NCBI RefSeq assembly: GCF_003143855.1
Contig: NZ_QFRK01000007.1
Coordinates: 176,524-240,523, forward strand
DNA from: Streptomyces sp. NWU339
GTDB taxonomy: Bacteria; Actinomycetota; Actinomycetes; Streptomycetales; Streptomycetaceae
DNA length: 64,000 nt
Direction of reading: 5' to 3'
The position numbers and the translations under genes are program-made. The notes under the pieces are model-generated. The model ran no database searches and was not told the origin of the DNA. It saw only the letters and a program-made list of their open reading frames with translations. This document shows, one piece after another, positions 19,201 through 26,548 of this stretch. Every line of letters begins with the position of its first letter. Positions within the stretch are counted from its first letter, which is position 1.

Positions 19201-20507
19201 TCACCGAGGCGACCGCCGCGCGAGAGGAAGCCGTCGCGGCGCTCCAGCGGTTCTCCGCGACGGGGCTGCTCACCGTCGCGCTGCCCGACCTCGCCGTACC
19301 GGGTGACGACGGAGGGCCGTGGGCGGCGACCCCCGCCATCGCCCTCGCACGGGCCGTGGAGTCCCGGCTCTCCTCGGTCGACGACACCGATGCGGCCTGG
19401 GAGCGGGTGCAGAAACGGCTGAGCGAGGAGTTCGGCAGGCTCCAGGACGCGCTGTCGCGGCACGGCCACACCGCCACCGCCCGCCCGAGCGAGGACGGCA
19501 TGCGGGTCGACATCGTCTACCAGGGCCGGGAACGGGCCGTGCCCGAACTCGCCGAGGCGCTGGCGGTGGAGGTCGAGGAACTGACCCGCATCCTGTCCGC
19601 ACACGAGCGCGAGATCCTCCAGACCCATCTGATCACCGAGGTCGCCGGCACGCTCCAGGAACTGATCGGGGCGGCCGAACGGCAGGTGGCCGCCATGAAC
19701 AGGGAGCTGGAGGAGCGCCCGACCTCCACGGGGATGAAGCTGCGGCTGGTGTGGCGGGCGTCCCGCCGGGCCCCGCAGGGGCTGACCCAGGCCCGTGAAC
19801 GGTTGCGCCAGTCCGCCGACGCCTGGTCGCCCGAGGACCGGGCCGCGGTCGGCGCGTTCCTCCAGGAGCAGATCGCCCGCCGACAGGCCGACGACAGCGC
19901 CGGCAGCTGGCTGGAGGACCTCACCGCCGCCCTCGACTACCGGGCCTGGCACGAGTTCGGGGTCGAACGCCACCAGCACGGCAAGTGGGTGCCCGCCACC
20001 GGGCCCGCCTCGGGCGGGGAGCGGGTACTGGCCGCGTCCGTGCCCCTGTTCGCCGCCGCGTCCTCCCACTACGCGAGCGCGGGCGGCGCGTACGCCCCGC
20101 GCCTGGTCACCCTGGACGAGGCGTTCGCCGGCGTCGACGACGACTCGCGCGCCAAGTGCCTCGGCCTGCTGCGCGCCTTCGACCTCGACGTCGTCATGAC
20201 CAGCGAGCGCGAATGGGCCTGCTACCCCCAGGTGCCCGGCATCGCCATCGCCCAGCTCTCCCGCGTCGACGACATCGACGCCGTACTGGTCACGCGGTGG
20301 GAGTGGGACGGCAGCGAACGGCGGCGCGGCACGGAGCCCGGCACACGGGCGGACGCGGCGAGGCCGGCTCCCCTGGTCGACGGGCTCGGCGAGGCGGCCG
20401 AGGGACCGGTGGGTTCCACCGGTGAGCCGGGGCGGACCGTCGCCGGAGGTGTCGGAAGCGCCGGAAGCGCCGGAGATGCCGGAAGTCAGGAGTCCTGGTG
20501 GACGTGA
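16236..20507 (+). CDS. jetC: Wadjet SMC-like ATPase JetC (TIGR02680 family)
   Basis: A 1423-residue SMC/MukB-like ATPase. The Walker A GNNGTGKS is near residues 55-62. Two long Arg/Glu/Ala-rich coiled-coil arms flank a central hinge-like region around residues 600-770 (WRLVDFRPHVTEADRAGLEAAL, DAWVRPDGSAVGADG). The C-terminal head has the signature ASGGERVLAAS near 1258 and Walker B LVTLDEAFAGVDDD near 1294. It is the motor of the Wadjet plasmid-cleaving complex, thought to extrude loops until JetD cuts. The start chosen is GTG at 16236 in a GTGA overlap with jetB; GTG at 16248 is an alternative. The last ~70 residues are Gly/Ser/Ala-rich and likely unstructured. Confidence 0.88.
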   Translation: MNCPVTALPGPGTPGPALPAPAPGRWRPLRIGLVDLFHYDVEEFWFRDGRLLLRGNNGTGKSKVLALTLPFLLDGDLSARRVEPDGDPGKRMEWNLLLGGAHPHPERLGYTWIEFGRLDEATGEAHFRTLLCGLKAVAGRGIARHWFAVTDQRIGAGLDLLDATGTALSRDRLAEAVGDRGMVYDTAKAYRRAVDEALFGLGERRYGALVDLLIQLRQPQLSKRPSEAALSRALTEALPPMDQAVVADAAEAFRSLDEEKEELRAAREAEQASSAFLDHYRRYARLASRRRARLPRREHARYENLQRELSKAQADRDRAVVDREEAQARGAALDERAARLAAQDAALRSGPEMRDARALDRAADDASRTAGELKRAEADRRTAAEAHTRALGRLATADNRLTAAREVLDDILGRVAESAAAARLDVPRTEGAPDAVLRRETDEATASRRRAVEHVAELAAQAERAGEQHRAARLRADEADEEAVHAEERLAEAEEGVARAGRALVTTVREHLSGCGELRVPGLPGVLDAVQDWVSSLDGPLPARTAATEAHRAAASRLADRAALLAHREEAAAERQRLAAEELTALETGGQRGPSAPHTRTPGVRDRGPGAPLWRLVDFRPHVTEADRAGLEAALEASGLLDAWVRPDGSAVGADGHDVLLDPVGLLGGAGLDRALCPAVDPADAGAAAVGEETAARLLASIGLAAGGDGPGEASREAGGHDTWVCADGRFRVGALTGSWAKDSAQYVGEGAREQARRVRVGELRAEIDDLTAERERLTEEARAVAGRRTVLDAELAALPGDDDLRHAHARVTAATEAVRRARARRDERAAELAPAARRAEHTAAELADTAAALNLPTDRTALGAVRQALADHTALLAALWPALRERTEAERAVTGEQEETHRAELLVFELAKRTAESARIAAAADEHLTTLRSTVGAAVAELQRQLEETAEAVRICAHEQEQARTEYGDADRRASRAEGRIERLAEDVTEATAAREEAVAALQRFSATGLLTVALPDLAVPGDDGGPWAATPAIALARAVESRLSSVDDTDAAWERVQKRLSEEFGRLQDALSRHGHTATARPSEDGMRVDIVYQGRERAVPELAEALAVEVEELTRILSAHEREILQTHLITEVAGTLQELIGAAERQVAAMNRELEERPTSTGMKLRLVWRASRRAPQGLTQARERLRQSADAWSPEDRAAVGAFLQEQIARRQADDSAGSWLEDLTAALDYRAWHEFGVERHQHGKWVPATGPASGGERVLAASVPLFAAASSHYASAGGAYAPRLVTLDEAFAGVDDDSRAKCLGLLRAFDLDVVMTSEREWACYPQVPGIAIAQLSRVDDIDAVLVTRWEWDGSERRRGTEPGTRADAARPAPLVDGLGEAAEGPVGSTGEPGRTVAGGVGSAGSAGDAGSQESWWT

Positions 20508-21871
20508 ACCCTGCGACGAGTCCGTCCGCCCGCGACGGTCGTGTTCCCACGGCCCACGCGGCGGCCGGGGGAGAGACAGCAGCGGACGGCGCCGCCGCAG
20601 ACACGGCACCGGCCGTGCCGCCGGAGGCCGGGGACCGGGCCGGCATCGACACCGGGCGTCTCGGCCGTCTGCTGGGAGACCCCGGCCTCGCCTGGCTCGT
20701 GGACCGCGCCCGGCAGCGGCTGGCCCGTGGGCGGCCGCTCACCGGCTCCGTGACCCTGTCCGACCCCGACGCCTCCCAACGCCTGGCCGTCGAGCGCCTG
20801 TTGGGGCGGGCGCCACGAGCAGGCGGTTCCCTGAGCGTCCGCCTCGACACCGTGGACGCGGTCCTGCGCCGTTCCGGTGTCAGCCCCGACGGACTGGCGG
20901 CCGCCGTGGTGGCCCTCACCGGCCCCGTCCCCCTCCGTGCGGAGACCCGGGACAGGGAGGAACGGGCCTGGGCAAGGGCGTACGCCCCGCTCGACACCCT
21001 CGGTGCCGGACTGGCGCCCTGGGCCGAGCGGGTCCGCGGGGGCGGTCTCGTACGGCGCCTCGCCCGTACCCCGCAGGCCGCGGGCACTCTGGTGGAGGCT
21101 GCCGTGCGCACGTTGCGTGCGCTGCCCGCGTCACCCCCGATCTCGCGAGCGACGTTCGCGGCACGGAACCTCTCGGGCGCCCATGTCCTGGACGAGGGGA
21201 CACCGCTCGCCACTCTCGTCCTGTCCGGCATCCGTTCCCTCACCGGCTTCCCCGACGGCTCCGGTGCGCAGTGGCGGCGGGAGGCATGGGCCTCGGCGGG
21301 GCTGCTCAAGGACGATCTGTCCTCGACCGTCCTCACCCTCAACCTGCGCGGTACCCCACCCCTCGACTGGATGGCCGACGCGGGGGAGCCGGCGGTGCTG
21401 ACGCTCCGCTCCCTCACCCGTCGCGCACCGGTTGTCGCCGTCCCGGTGACGGGAACCGTCCACATCTGCGAGAACCCGGCTGTGCTGTCCGCCGCCGCCG
21501 ACACCCTCGGCCCGGCGTGCCCGCCCCTGGTGTGCCTCCAGGGGCAACCGTCGGCCGCCGCTCTCACCTTGTTGCGCGACCTGTCCGCACGGGGAGCCGG
21601 CCTTCTCTACCACGGCGATTTCGACTGGGGCGGTGTACGCATCGCCGCAGCACTGGCGGGAAACGTCCCTTGGCGGCCGTGGCGCTATGAGGCTGTCCAC
21701 TACCGAGCAGCAGTGGTCGCACTGGCCGAAGCCCCGGAGTTGACGGGCCCGCCCGCGGCGACTCCCTGGGACCCTGCCCTGGCCGTCGCTCTCGCCGAGC
21801 ACGGTGTCCGGGTCGAGGAGGAAGCGGTGCTGGACGACCTGCTCGCGGACCTCGGGTCAGGATCCCGTTGA
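20498..21871 (+). CDS. jetD: Wadjet nuclease subunit JetD (TIGR02679 / DUF2399 family)
   Basis: A 457-residue TIGR02679-family protein. The C-terminal Toprim-like half carries VHICENPAVL, LVCLQGQPSAAALTLL and LYHGDFDWGGVRIA; the acidic residues in CEN and DFDWGG are the expected metal-binding nuclease residues. JetD is the topoisomerase-VI-like subunit that cleaves plasmid DNA in Wadjet. GTG at 20498 is preferred because AGGAG lies five bases upstream; GTG at 20504 would give a GTGA overlap with jetC. The first ~50 residues are Ala/Gly-rich and poorly conserved. It ends the defence block; 380 bases without a clear gene follow. Confidence 0.87.
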   Translation: MDVNPATSPSARDGRVPTAHAAAGGETAADGAAADTAPAVPPEAGDRAGIDTGRLGRLLGDPGLAWLVDRARQRLARGRPLTGSVTLSDPDASQRLAVERLLGRAPRAGGSLSVRLDTVDAVLRRSGVSPDGLAAAVVALTGPVPLRAETRDREERAWARAYAPLDTLGAGLAPWAERVRGGGLVRRLARTPQAAGTLVEAAVRTLRALPASPPISRATFAARNLSGAHVLDEGTPLATLVLSGIRSLTGFPDGSGAQWRREAWASAGLLKDDLSSTVLTLNLRGTPPLDWMADAGEPAVLTLRSLTRRAPVVAVPVTGTVHICENPAVLSAAADTLGPACPPLVCLQGQPSAAALTLLRDLSARGAGLLYHGDFDWGGVRIAAALAGNVPWRPWRYEAVHYRAAVVALAEAPELTGPPAATPWDPALAVALAEHGVRVEEEAVLDDLLADLGSGSR

Positions 21872-22253
21872 GGTGCGTCCCCCACGTGTGGCGGGCACGG
21901 AATCCGACGAGTACCGCGCCGATGGCGATCAGGGTTCCCTCGTCGTCGGAGGTCTTTCCGATGCCGCACCACGTGGAGTGCGTGGCGATCCTGGCGCCTG
22001 CGGGAAAGAGCGGCTGACCTGCGGTTCAGTGGTGGCGCCGGTGGTCTCGGCCTGTTTCACGGTATCCAGCGGGTCGAGCCGATCGGGCTCGCCCCACCTG
22101 GAGATGTGTGCTGGAGTGACTGGTGGGAGCGGCTGCGTGCTGCCCGGCCGTCAGGACTCCTGACGCCCGTACGACGCTCGATTCCCGTCGGCGAGGCCGA
22201 CGGGAGCAGGGTGTGGTGACGTCCGTGACGGGCGGGGGAGAGGAGAGGAACGC
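21872..22253. other. Gap between jetD and the SDR gene, no confident gene
   Basis: About 380 bases without a complete gene. It contains a short coding-like remnant (listed separately), then sequence of moderate GC bias. GGGGGAGAGGAGAGGAAC just before 22254 is the ribosome site of the SDR gene. I see no terminator hairpin after jetD and no tRNA, although this is the right edge of the defence block and an obvious place to look for one. Confidence 0.5.
21922..22017 (+). pseudogene. Possible C-terminal remnant of a TrmA/RumA-type RNA methyltransferase
   Basis: Thirty-one codons ending in EVFPMPHHVECVAILAPAGK. The FPMxHHVECVA motif is what the extreme C-terminus of class I RNA m5U methyltransferases looks like. 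Nothing of the catalytic domain is present upstream, so if the resemblance is real this is a scar of a lost or rearranged gene at the island boundary. The opposite strand also reads open here, so chance is possible. Confidence 0.25.
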
Positions 22254-23198
22254 ATGCGCACCTTCACCGGCACACGCGTACACACCGCGGCTCACGACAG
22301 CCCCTTGCGCGGGCGCGTCGCCGTGGTGACCGGGGCGGCCCGCGGTGTCGGCGAAGCCCTCGCCCGGCGCCTGTCCGCGGACGGCATGCGCATCGCCCTG
22401 CTGGGCCGCGAGGAGAAGACCCTTCACCGGGCGGCGGCCGCACTGACCTCTCCGAGCGTCTGCGTCGAGACGGACGTGACCGACCAGGCCGCGCTCGACG
22501 AGGCCGCACGGCAGGTCGAGGAGCGGCTCGGGCCGGCCGTCGCCGTCGTGGCCAACGCGGGGATCGCCACGGGCGGCCCCTTCAGCCGTACGGCGGCCGA
22601 CCTGTGGCGGCGCGTCGTCGACGTCAACCTCGTCGGGTCGGCGAACACGGCCAGGGCCTTCCTGCCGCAGCTCACCCGCACCCACGGCTACTTCCTGCAG
22701 ATCGCCTCGACCGCCGCCTTCGGGTCCGCGCCCATGATGAGCGCGTACTGCGCGTCCAAGGCGGGCGCGGAGTCCTTCGCCCAGGCCCTGCGGGGTGAGG
22801 TGGAGCCCGACGGGGTAGCCGTCGGCATCGCCTACCTCCACTGGACCGGCACCGACATGGTCGTCGGCATCGACGACCATCCGGTCCTGCGGGCCCTGCG
22901 CCGGCACCAGCCGTGGTTCGCACGCCGGGTGCACAGCCCCGATCAGGTGGCCGACTGGCTCGCCACCGGCATCGCGCACCGCGCCTGGCACGTCTACGCC
23001 CCGCCGTGGCTGCGCTGGTGCCAGCCCCTGCGACCGATCTTCCCGTCCGTGGTCGCCCGCATCGCCCGCCGCGAACTGCGGGAGCCGTCCACCGGCGACC
23101 TCGGGGCCGATGTCGGAGTACTGGGCGCGGGCGGCCGCGCCGACTGGGAGACGTTCCTGTCCACCACCCGTTCCGAAACCGCTCCGGGACGGGAGTAG
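22254..23198 (+). CDS. SDR family NAD(P)-dependent oxidoreductase
   Basis: A 314-residue short-chain dehydrogenase/reductase. The cofactor motif TGAARGVG is at residues 26-33, ANAG follows in the middle, and the catalytic pair Tyr165/Lys169 lies in YCASK with Ser upstream in IASTAAF. At ~310 residues it is longer than classical SDRs; the extra C-terminal part (VHSPDQVADWLATGIAHR onward) resembles SDRs acting on bulky lipids or steroids. The start is the ATG at 22254 with a strong GAGGAGAGGA site. Substrate cannot be inferred. It appears to be a single-gene unit just outside the defence island. Confidence 0.85.
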   Translation: MRTFTGTRVHTAAHDSPLRGRVAVVTGAARGVGEALARRLSADGMRIALLGREEKTLHRAAAALTSPSVCVETDVTDQAALDEAARQVEERLGPAVAVVANAGIATGGPFSRTAADLWRRVVDVNLVGSANTARAFLPQLTRTHGYFLQIASTAAFGSAPMMSAYCASKAGAESFAQALRGEVEPDGVAVGIAYLHWTGTDMVVGIDDHPVLRALRRHQPWFARRVHSPDQVADWLATGIAHRAWHVYAPPWLRWCQPLRPIFPSVVARIARRELREPSTGDLGADVGVLGAGGRADWETFLSTTRSETAPGRE

Positions 23199-23267
23199 GG
23201 CGCCTGGCGGCGGACGGTCCCGGTCGAACGCCTTGAACGGCGTCCTCGTCGCTCCGACCGGACGATC

Positions 23268-23331
23268 GGGACAGCCGAGCGAGGTGGCGAGGGGCAGACG
23301 GGACAGCCGAGCGAGGCAGCGAGGGGCAGAA
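23268..23331. repeat. 32-bp direct tandem duplication
   Basis: Two adjacent near-identical 32-base copies (23268-23299 and 23300-23331), each beginning GGGACAGCCGAGCGAGG and containing GCGAGGGGCAG; they differ at about three positions. They lie directly upstream of the next gene, whose ribosome site AAGGGAC follows the second copy. Could be an operator or a replication slippage product. Confidence 0.8.
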
Positions 23332-23339
23332 GGGACACC

Positions 23340-23663
23340 ATGGACGCGGGCCGGGCTCCGGAGAAGACCCCCGACGGGCACTTCGTCGTCGTCCGGGGAC
23401 GGAGACGGCGGGCGACGGATCCCTCCGTTCCGGAGGAGACCGCGGCCCGTCTGCGCCGTCACCTCATGGCGGCCCGGCGCGCGGTGCGGGCCGCGACGGC
23501 CGCGGGCGACGCCCGGGCCGAACGCTCCGCACGCGGTCGTGTCCACCGGGCGAAGGTGGCGTTGGGGGAGCGGGGCACACCGTGGTGGGAGCAGTCCGGG
23601 AGCGACCGCCGGCAGCGGTGGGAGCAGGGGCCGGCACAGCTCGACGCGGACGCGCCGCGCTGA
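23340..23663 (+). CDS. Small conserved hypothetical protein
   Basis: A 107-residue hydrophilic protein with no name I can give. The N-terminal part is HFVVVRGRRRRATDPSVPEE, followed by one long Arg/Ala-rich helix (RRHLMAARRAVRAATAAGDA, GRVHRAKVALGERGTPWWE). I recall similar small proteins across Streptomyces genomes, always unannotated. No signal peptide, no cysteines, no membrane segment; the strong positive charge would suit nucleic-acid or ribosome contact. Start ATG at 23340 follows AAGGGACACC. The 278 bases after it hold no gene that I can support. Confidence 0.65.
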   Translation: MDAGRAPEKTPDGHFVVVRGRRRRATDPSVPEETAARLRRHLMAARRAVRAATAAGDARAERSARGRVHRAKVALGERGTPWWEQSGSDRRQRWEQGPAQLDADAPR

Positions 23664-23941
23664 GGGGCCGGCAGCGCCTCGGCTGCCGCGTCCACCGGAC
23701 AGCGGAGGGGACGGACCGGTGACGCCGGCCGATCGTCGTCGCGGCCCCCGCACCGGACGTGGGTGGGTTGCCGCTCCCGCACGGCATGCGGCGCCCGCGG
23801 GTGTGTCCCGACCGGGGCCGGGTCGGCTGCTCGGTTCATGGGCTGTGCGCCGGTCGCGGGGCGGTGCGGGCCTCGGGCGTGGAGCCGCCGGGTGGTGGGA
23901 GGAGGGGCCGGCACGGTGAGCGGGCCTTTCGGGCGGAGGTT

Positions 23942-25930
23942 TCAGGCGGGGTCCGCGACGGGGGGTGAGGTGGGGCGGGGGATGGCGCCGACGGGGACGT
24001 ACTGGGCCGCCTGGGCGTCGAACATCGCGGCGTAGCGCCCTCGGGCGGCCATGAGTTCGTCGTGGCTGCCGTGTTCGGCCAGGCGCCCCTGGTGCAGGAC
24101 GTAGATGCGGTCGGCGTGGCGGACGCCGGACATGCGGTGCGTGACGAGGACGACGGCGCGGTTCGGTGCGGCGAGCCGGCGGATGCGGTCGAACGCCTCG
24201 ATCTCGGCTTCCGGATCCAGGGCGGAGGTGGGTTCGTCCACGATGAGGACGCCGTCCGCCGACGAGGTGGAGCTGCGCCAGTGGGTGCGGGCCAGGCCGA
24301 TCTTCTGCCATTCGCCGCCGGACAGTTCGACGGCTCCGCGGAACACGCGGGCCAGCAGGCTCTGCAGCCCGTCGGGGAGTTTGGCGACGACCGAGTCGGC
24401 CCTCGCGTAGTCGACGGACGCCTGCAGGTCCTCTGAGGAGGCGTCGTGGCCGGGGCGCCCGATGCGGATGTTCATCGCGGCCGTCACCGGCCAGCGTTGG
24501 AAGTCCTGGGTGAGCAGTGCGACGCGGTCGAAGACCTGGGAGCGTTCCAGGCCGGTGATGTCCGAGTCGCCCCACCGCACGGTTCCCTCCTGGGGCAGCA
24601 GCAGGCCCGAGAGGATCTTCATGAGGGTGCTCTTGCCGGAACCGTTCTCGCCCACCACGGCCGTGACCGAGCCCATGGGCAGGGTGAGCGTCACCTGGTC
24701 CAACGCGGGAGCCTCACGGTCGGGGTAGCGGTAGGTGACCTGGTCGAGAGAGACCTGTTCGACCTGTTTCGGGACCGGATCGCCGGTCCGGGGGAGGGCG
24801 TGTCGGGCGGCCTCGGTCAGGAAGCGTCCGTGATCGCGGACGTAGAGGGACTCCTCGTGCAGCGTGTTGATGTTCATCACCAGGGCGCCCAGGCTCGCCG
24901 AGCCGGAGCGGACGGCGATCACCGCGGTACCGGCCACCGCCAGGCTCATGTGCCCGCTCATGATCAGCCAGATCATGGTTCCGTAGGTGGCCGCCATCGC
25001 GACCCCGGACAGCGCGGCGGCCACCCACTCGGTGACCGCCTTGCTGGAGGCCAGCCGCTCCTGCTCGGCCTCGGCGCTTCGGGCCATGCGCTTGTACCGG
25101 CTCAGCAGGAAAGGACCGACACCGTGGATGCGCACCTCCTGGGCGGCGGTGCGCTCGGTCAGGAGATTGCCGATGAGGCGACTGGCCCGCACGTGCTCGA
25201 CCCAGCTCATCACCGACACGTAGCGCTCCTGGGCCACACGCATGGCACCCCAGCCGCGCGGCGCGGCGATGAGGATCAGCATGGGCAGCAGCGCCGGGTG
25301 CAGGACGGTGAGCACGCCGGCCGTGGCCACCAGGGAGATGGTGCTGTTCAGCGCGGCGACACAGGCGCTGATCATGCGGCGGGCGGAGGCCGGGCCGTAC
25401 TGGGCGATGTCGATCAGGCGGCGGAAGTCCGGGTCGTCGATGGCCTCCAGCTCGACGGAGACGGCGGCAGCCAGGTACTGGGTGGTGGCGATCCGTTCGA
25501 CGAGCGGTTCCAGACGGCCCGCCCGGGACGTGGACCACCCGGCGAGAACCGAGTTGACGACGGCGATCGCGGCGATGGCGAGCAGACCGGGCAACAGGGC
25601 GTGCAGCCGTTCCACGGCATTGCCGGAGCCGAGGAGGGCGTGCATGACGGCGTTGACGGCAAGCAGCCCGACGGCAGCGGCGATGCCCTGCCCGACCTCG
25701 CTGATCCCGACGGCGATGAGCGCCCGGCGGTCTGCCTTCCACGCCATGCGCAGGGTCGCGCCGACCAGAGTCGGCATCGACCGGAGTGCGGACACCAGGG
25801 TCAAGTCCAGTTGAGCGTTCTCATGTTGGGACCAGCCCATGTCGTAGCGCAGCGGGCCGCCGAACAGTTCGCGCTCCGCGTCGGACACCTCCGGCTCGGC
25901 CGGCTGGACCTTCCCGAAGAACCTCTTCAC
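23942..25930 (-). CDS. ABC exporter, fused permease and ATPase (half transporter)
   Basis: A 662-residue half-transporter. Residues ~1-60 are a cytoplasmic N-terminus (GGPLRYDMGWSQHENAQLDL), ~60-350 the membrane domain, and ~370-600 the ATPase with Walker A GENGSGKST near 426, signature LSGGEWQKIGLAR near 535 and Walker B GVLIVDEPTSALD near 564, H-loop in VLVTHRMS. The GTG at 25930 is chosen because GGGGAGG lies six bases upstream and it overlaps the stop of a 49-codon ORF as GTGA; the frame stays open further upstream but without coding character. Exporters of this type move peptides, lipids or drugs; it must act as a homodimer or with a partner encoded elsewhere. Confidence 0.85.
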   Translation of the reverse strand: MKRFFGKVQPAEPEVSDAERELFGGPLRYDMGWSQHENAQLDLTLVSALRSMPTLVGATLRMAWKADRRALIAVGISEVGQGIAAAVGLLAVNAVMHALLGSGNAVERLHALLPGLLAIAAIAVVNSVLAGWSTSRAGRLEPLVERIATTQYLAAAVSVELEAIDDPDFRRLIDIAQYGPASARRMISACVAALNSTISLVATAGVLTVLHPALLPMLILIAAPRGWGAMRVAQERYVSVMSWVEHVRASRLIGNLLTERTAAQEVRIHGVGPFLLSRYKRMARSAEAEQERLASSKAVTEWVAAALSGVAMAATYGTMIWLIMSGHMSLAVAGTAVIAVRSGSASLGALVMNINTLHEESLYVRDHGRFLTEAARHALPRTGDPVPKQVEQVSLDQVTYRYPDREAPALDQVTLTLPMGSVTAVVGENGSGKSTLMKILSGLLLPQEGTVRWGDSDITGLERSQVFDRVALLTQDFQRWPVTAAMNIRIGRPGHDASSEDLQASVDYARADSVVAKLPDGLQSLLARVFRGAVELSGGEWQKIGLARTHWRSSTSSADGVLIVDEPTSALDPEAEIEAFDRIRRLAAPNRAVVLVTHRMSGVRHADRIYVLHQGRLAEHGSHDELMAARGRYAAMFDAQAAQYVPVGAIPRPTSPPVADPA

Positions 25931-26076
25931 AGCGCGCCTCCCCGCGTAGGCCGGTTCGGCGCCCTGTACGAAGGGCCGTGGGTGGGCAGTGGGAAGACGA
26001 CAGCGCTGCGGCGACGTCCGCGAGCAGCGGGTGGCGGTTTCCGTAAACGCTGTGGGCCGGACTCCGACAAGGCCAT
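25927..26076 (-). CDS. Possible 49-residue ORF coupled to the ABC exporter, contains TTA
   Basis: Read from ATG at 26076 with an ideal Shine-Dalgarno GGAGGT five bases upstream; its TGA overlaps the exporter GTG as GTGA. The product is basic and proline-rich (LRKPPPAARGRRR, then VVFPLPTHGPSYRAPNRP) with no cysteine or membrane segment. Codon 11 is TTA, read only by the bldA tRNA in Streptomyces. Third-position GC is about 70 percent, clearly below neighbouring genes, so it could be a regulatory leader rather than a useful protein, or a precursor peptide for the exporter. Signals for translation are good, protein-level evidence is weak. Confidence 0.4.
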   Translation of the reverse strand: MALSESGPQRLRKPPPAARGRRRSAVVFPLPTHGPSYRAPNRPTRGGAL

Positions 26077-26151
26077 CGCGCACCTCCGGGGGTGAATTCG
26101 CAGTTCGCCAGAGAGAGTTGCGCGGTGGCCGTTCCTTTGAACAGGGAGCAG

Positions 26152-26433
26152 TCACCACCGCCGGTTGCACACCCCCGGGTACACGCCCGCGCACACCCCG
26201 GCCTTGATCGGCTGCGGAGGGAGCAATAAGGGAGCAATAAGGGAGCAATGATGAGAAGGAACGCTGCAGACCGAACTCCGGCCCGCGTTCGTCAGGGCGT
26301 CGTTCCACTCGGTGCGGAAGCGGTGGCGGAGGCTCTTGGCGGCCCGCCACGCGTCGATGTCGGTCCGTTCGCCCCCGTCCCGCTCGAAGCGGATTGGGTC
26401 GGCCGCCAGTTCGGCGGACCGGGACAAACCCAT
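26152..26433 (-). CDS. Questionable 93-codon hypothetical ORF
   Basis: The first ~50 codons look genuinely coding: high third-position GC and a sensible helical sequence (FERDGGERTDIDAWRAAKSL, RHRFRTEWNDALTNAG). After that, codon quality drops and the frame runs through the 11-bp tandem repeat into a Cys-containing hydrophobic tail (CSLIAPLLLPPQPIKAGVC). The ATG at 26433 has no ribosome site. It may be a truncated gene whose original 3' end was replaced, or not expressed at all. No family recognised. Confidence 0.3.
   Translation of the reverse strand: MGLSRSAELAADPIRFERDGGERTDIDAWRAAKSLRHRFRTEWNDALTNAGRSSVCSVPSHHCSLIAPLLLPPQPIKAGVCAGVYPGVCNRRW
26220..26252. repeat. Three tandem 11-bp repeats
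   Basis: Two exact copies of GGAGCAATAAG (26220-26230, 26231-26241) and a third ending ATGAT (26242-26252). They interrupt the questionable 93-codon frame and may be slippage or a protein-binding array in the exporter promoter. Confidence 0.85.
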
Positions 26434-26481
26434 GGGGGTGGGGTGAACGGCTCGGCCGGCACCGGTCGTTGGCCGGCGGGG

Positions 26482-26521
26482 AAAAGCGTGAGCACTCGAG
26501 CGGTTCGGTGCTCACGCTTTT
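26482..26521. terminator. Rho-independent-type hairpin after the zinc dehydrogenase
   Basis: Perfect 14-bp stem, AAAAGCGTGAGCAC (26482-26495) with its complement GTGCTCACGCTTTT (26508-26521), 12-base loop. A-rich on one side and T-rich on the other, so it can act in both directions; it lies 28 bases beyond the stop of the leftward dehydrogenase gene. Confidence 0.9.
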
Positions 26522-26548
26522 CGTTTTTCGGGCCGGAGCGCCGTGGCG

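Larger units (their letters stand above)
26077..26481. other. Region upstream of the exporter unit
   Basis: About 400 bases between the exporter leader ORF and a terminator. It carries a possible 93-codon leftward frame and an 11-bp tandem repeat, both listed separately. Parts are AT-richer than the surroundings (around 26220-26260), consistent with a promoter for the leftward exporter unit, but I cannot place -35 and -10 boxes with confidence. Confidence 0.4.

Noticed and set aside
15864..20609. 1,581-codon open frame antisense to jetC
   Set aside because: A shadow frame; jetC on the other strand has Walker A, signature and Walker B motifs.
23268..23331. Possible CRISPR array
   Set aside because: Only two directly adjacent copies with no spacers and no cas genes in the window.
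25931..26515. Upstream extension of the ABC exporter frame
   Set aside because: No coding character, and the GTG at 25930 has a strong ribosome site and a coupled upstream ORF.
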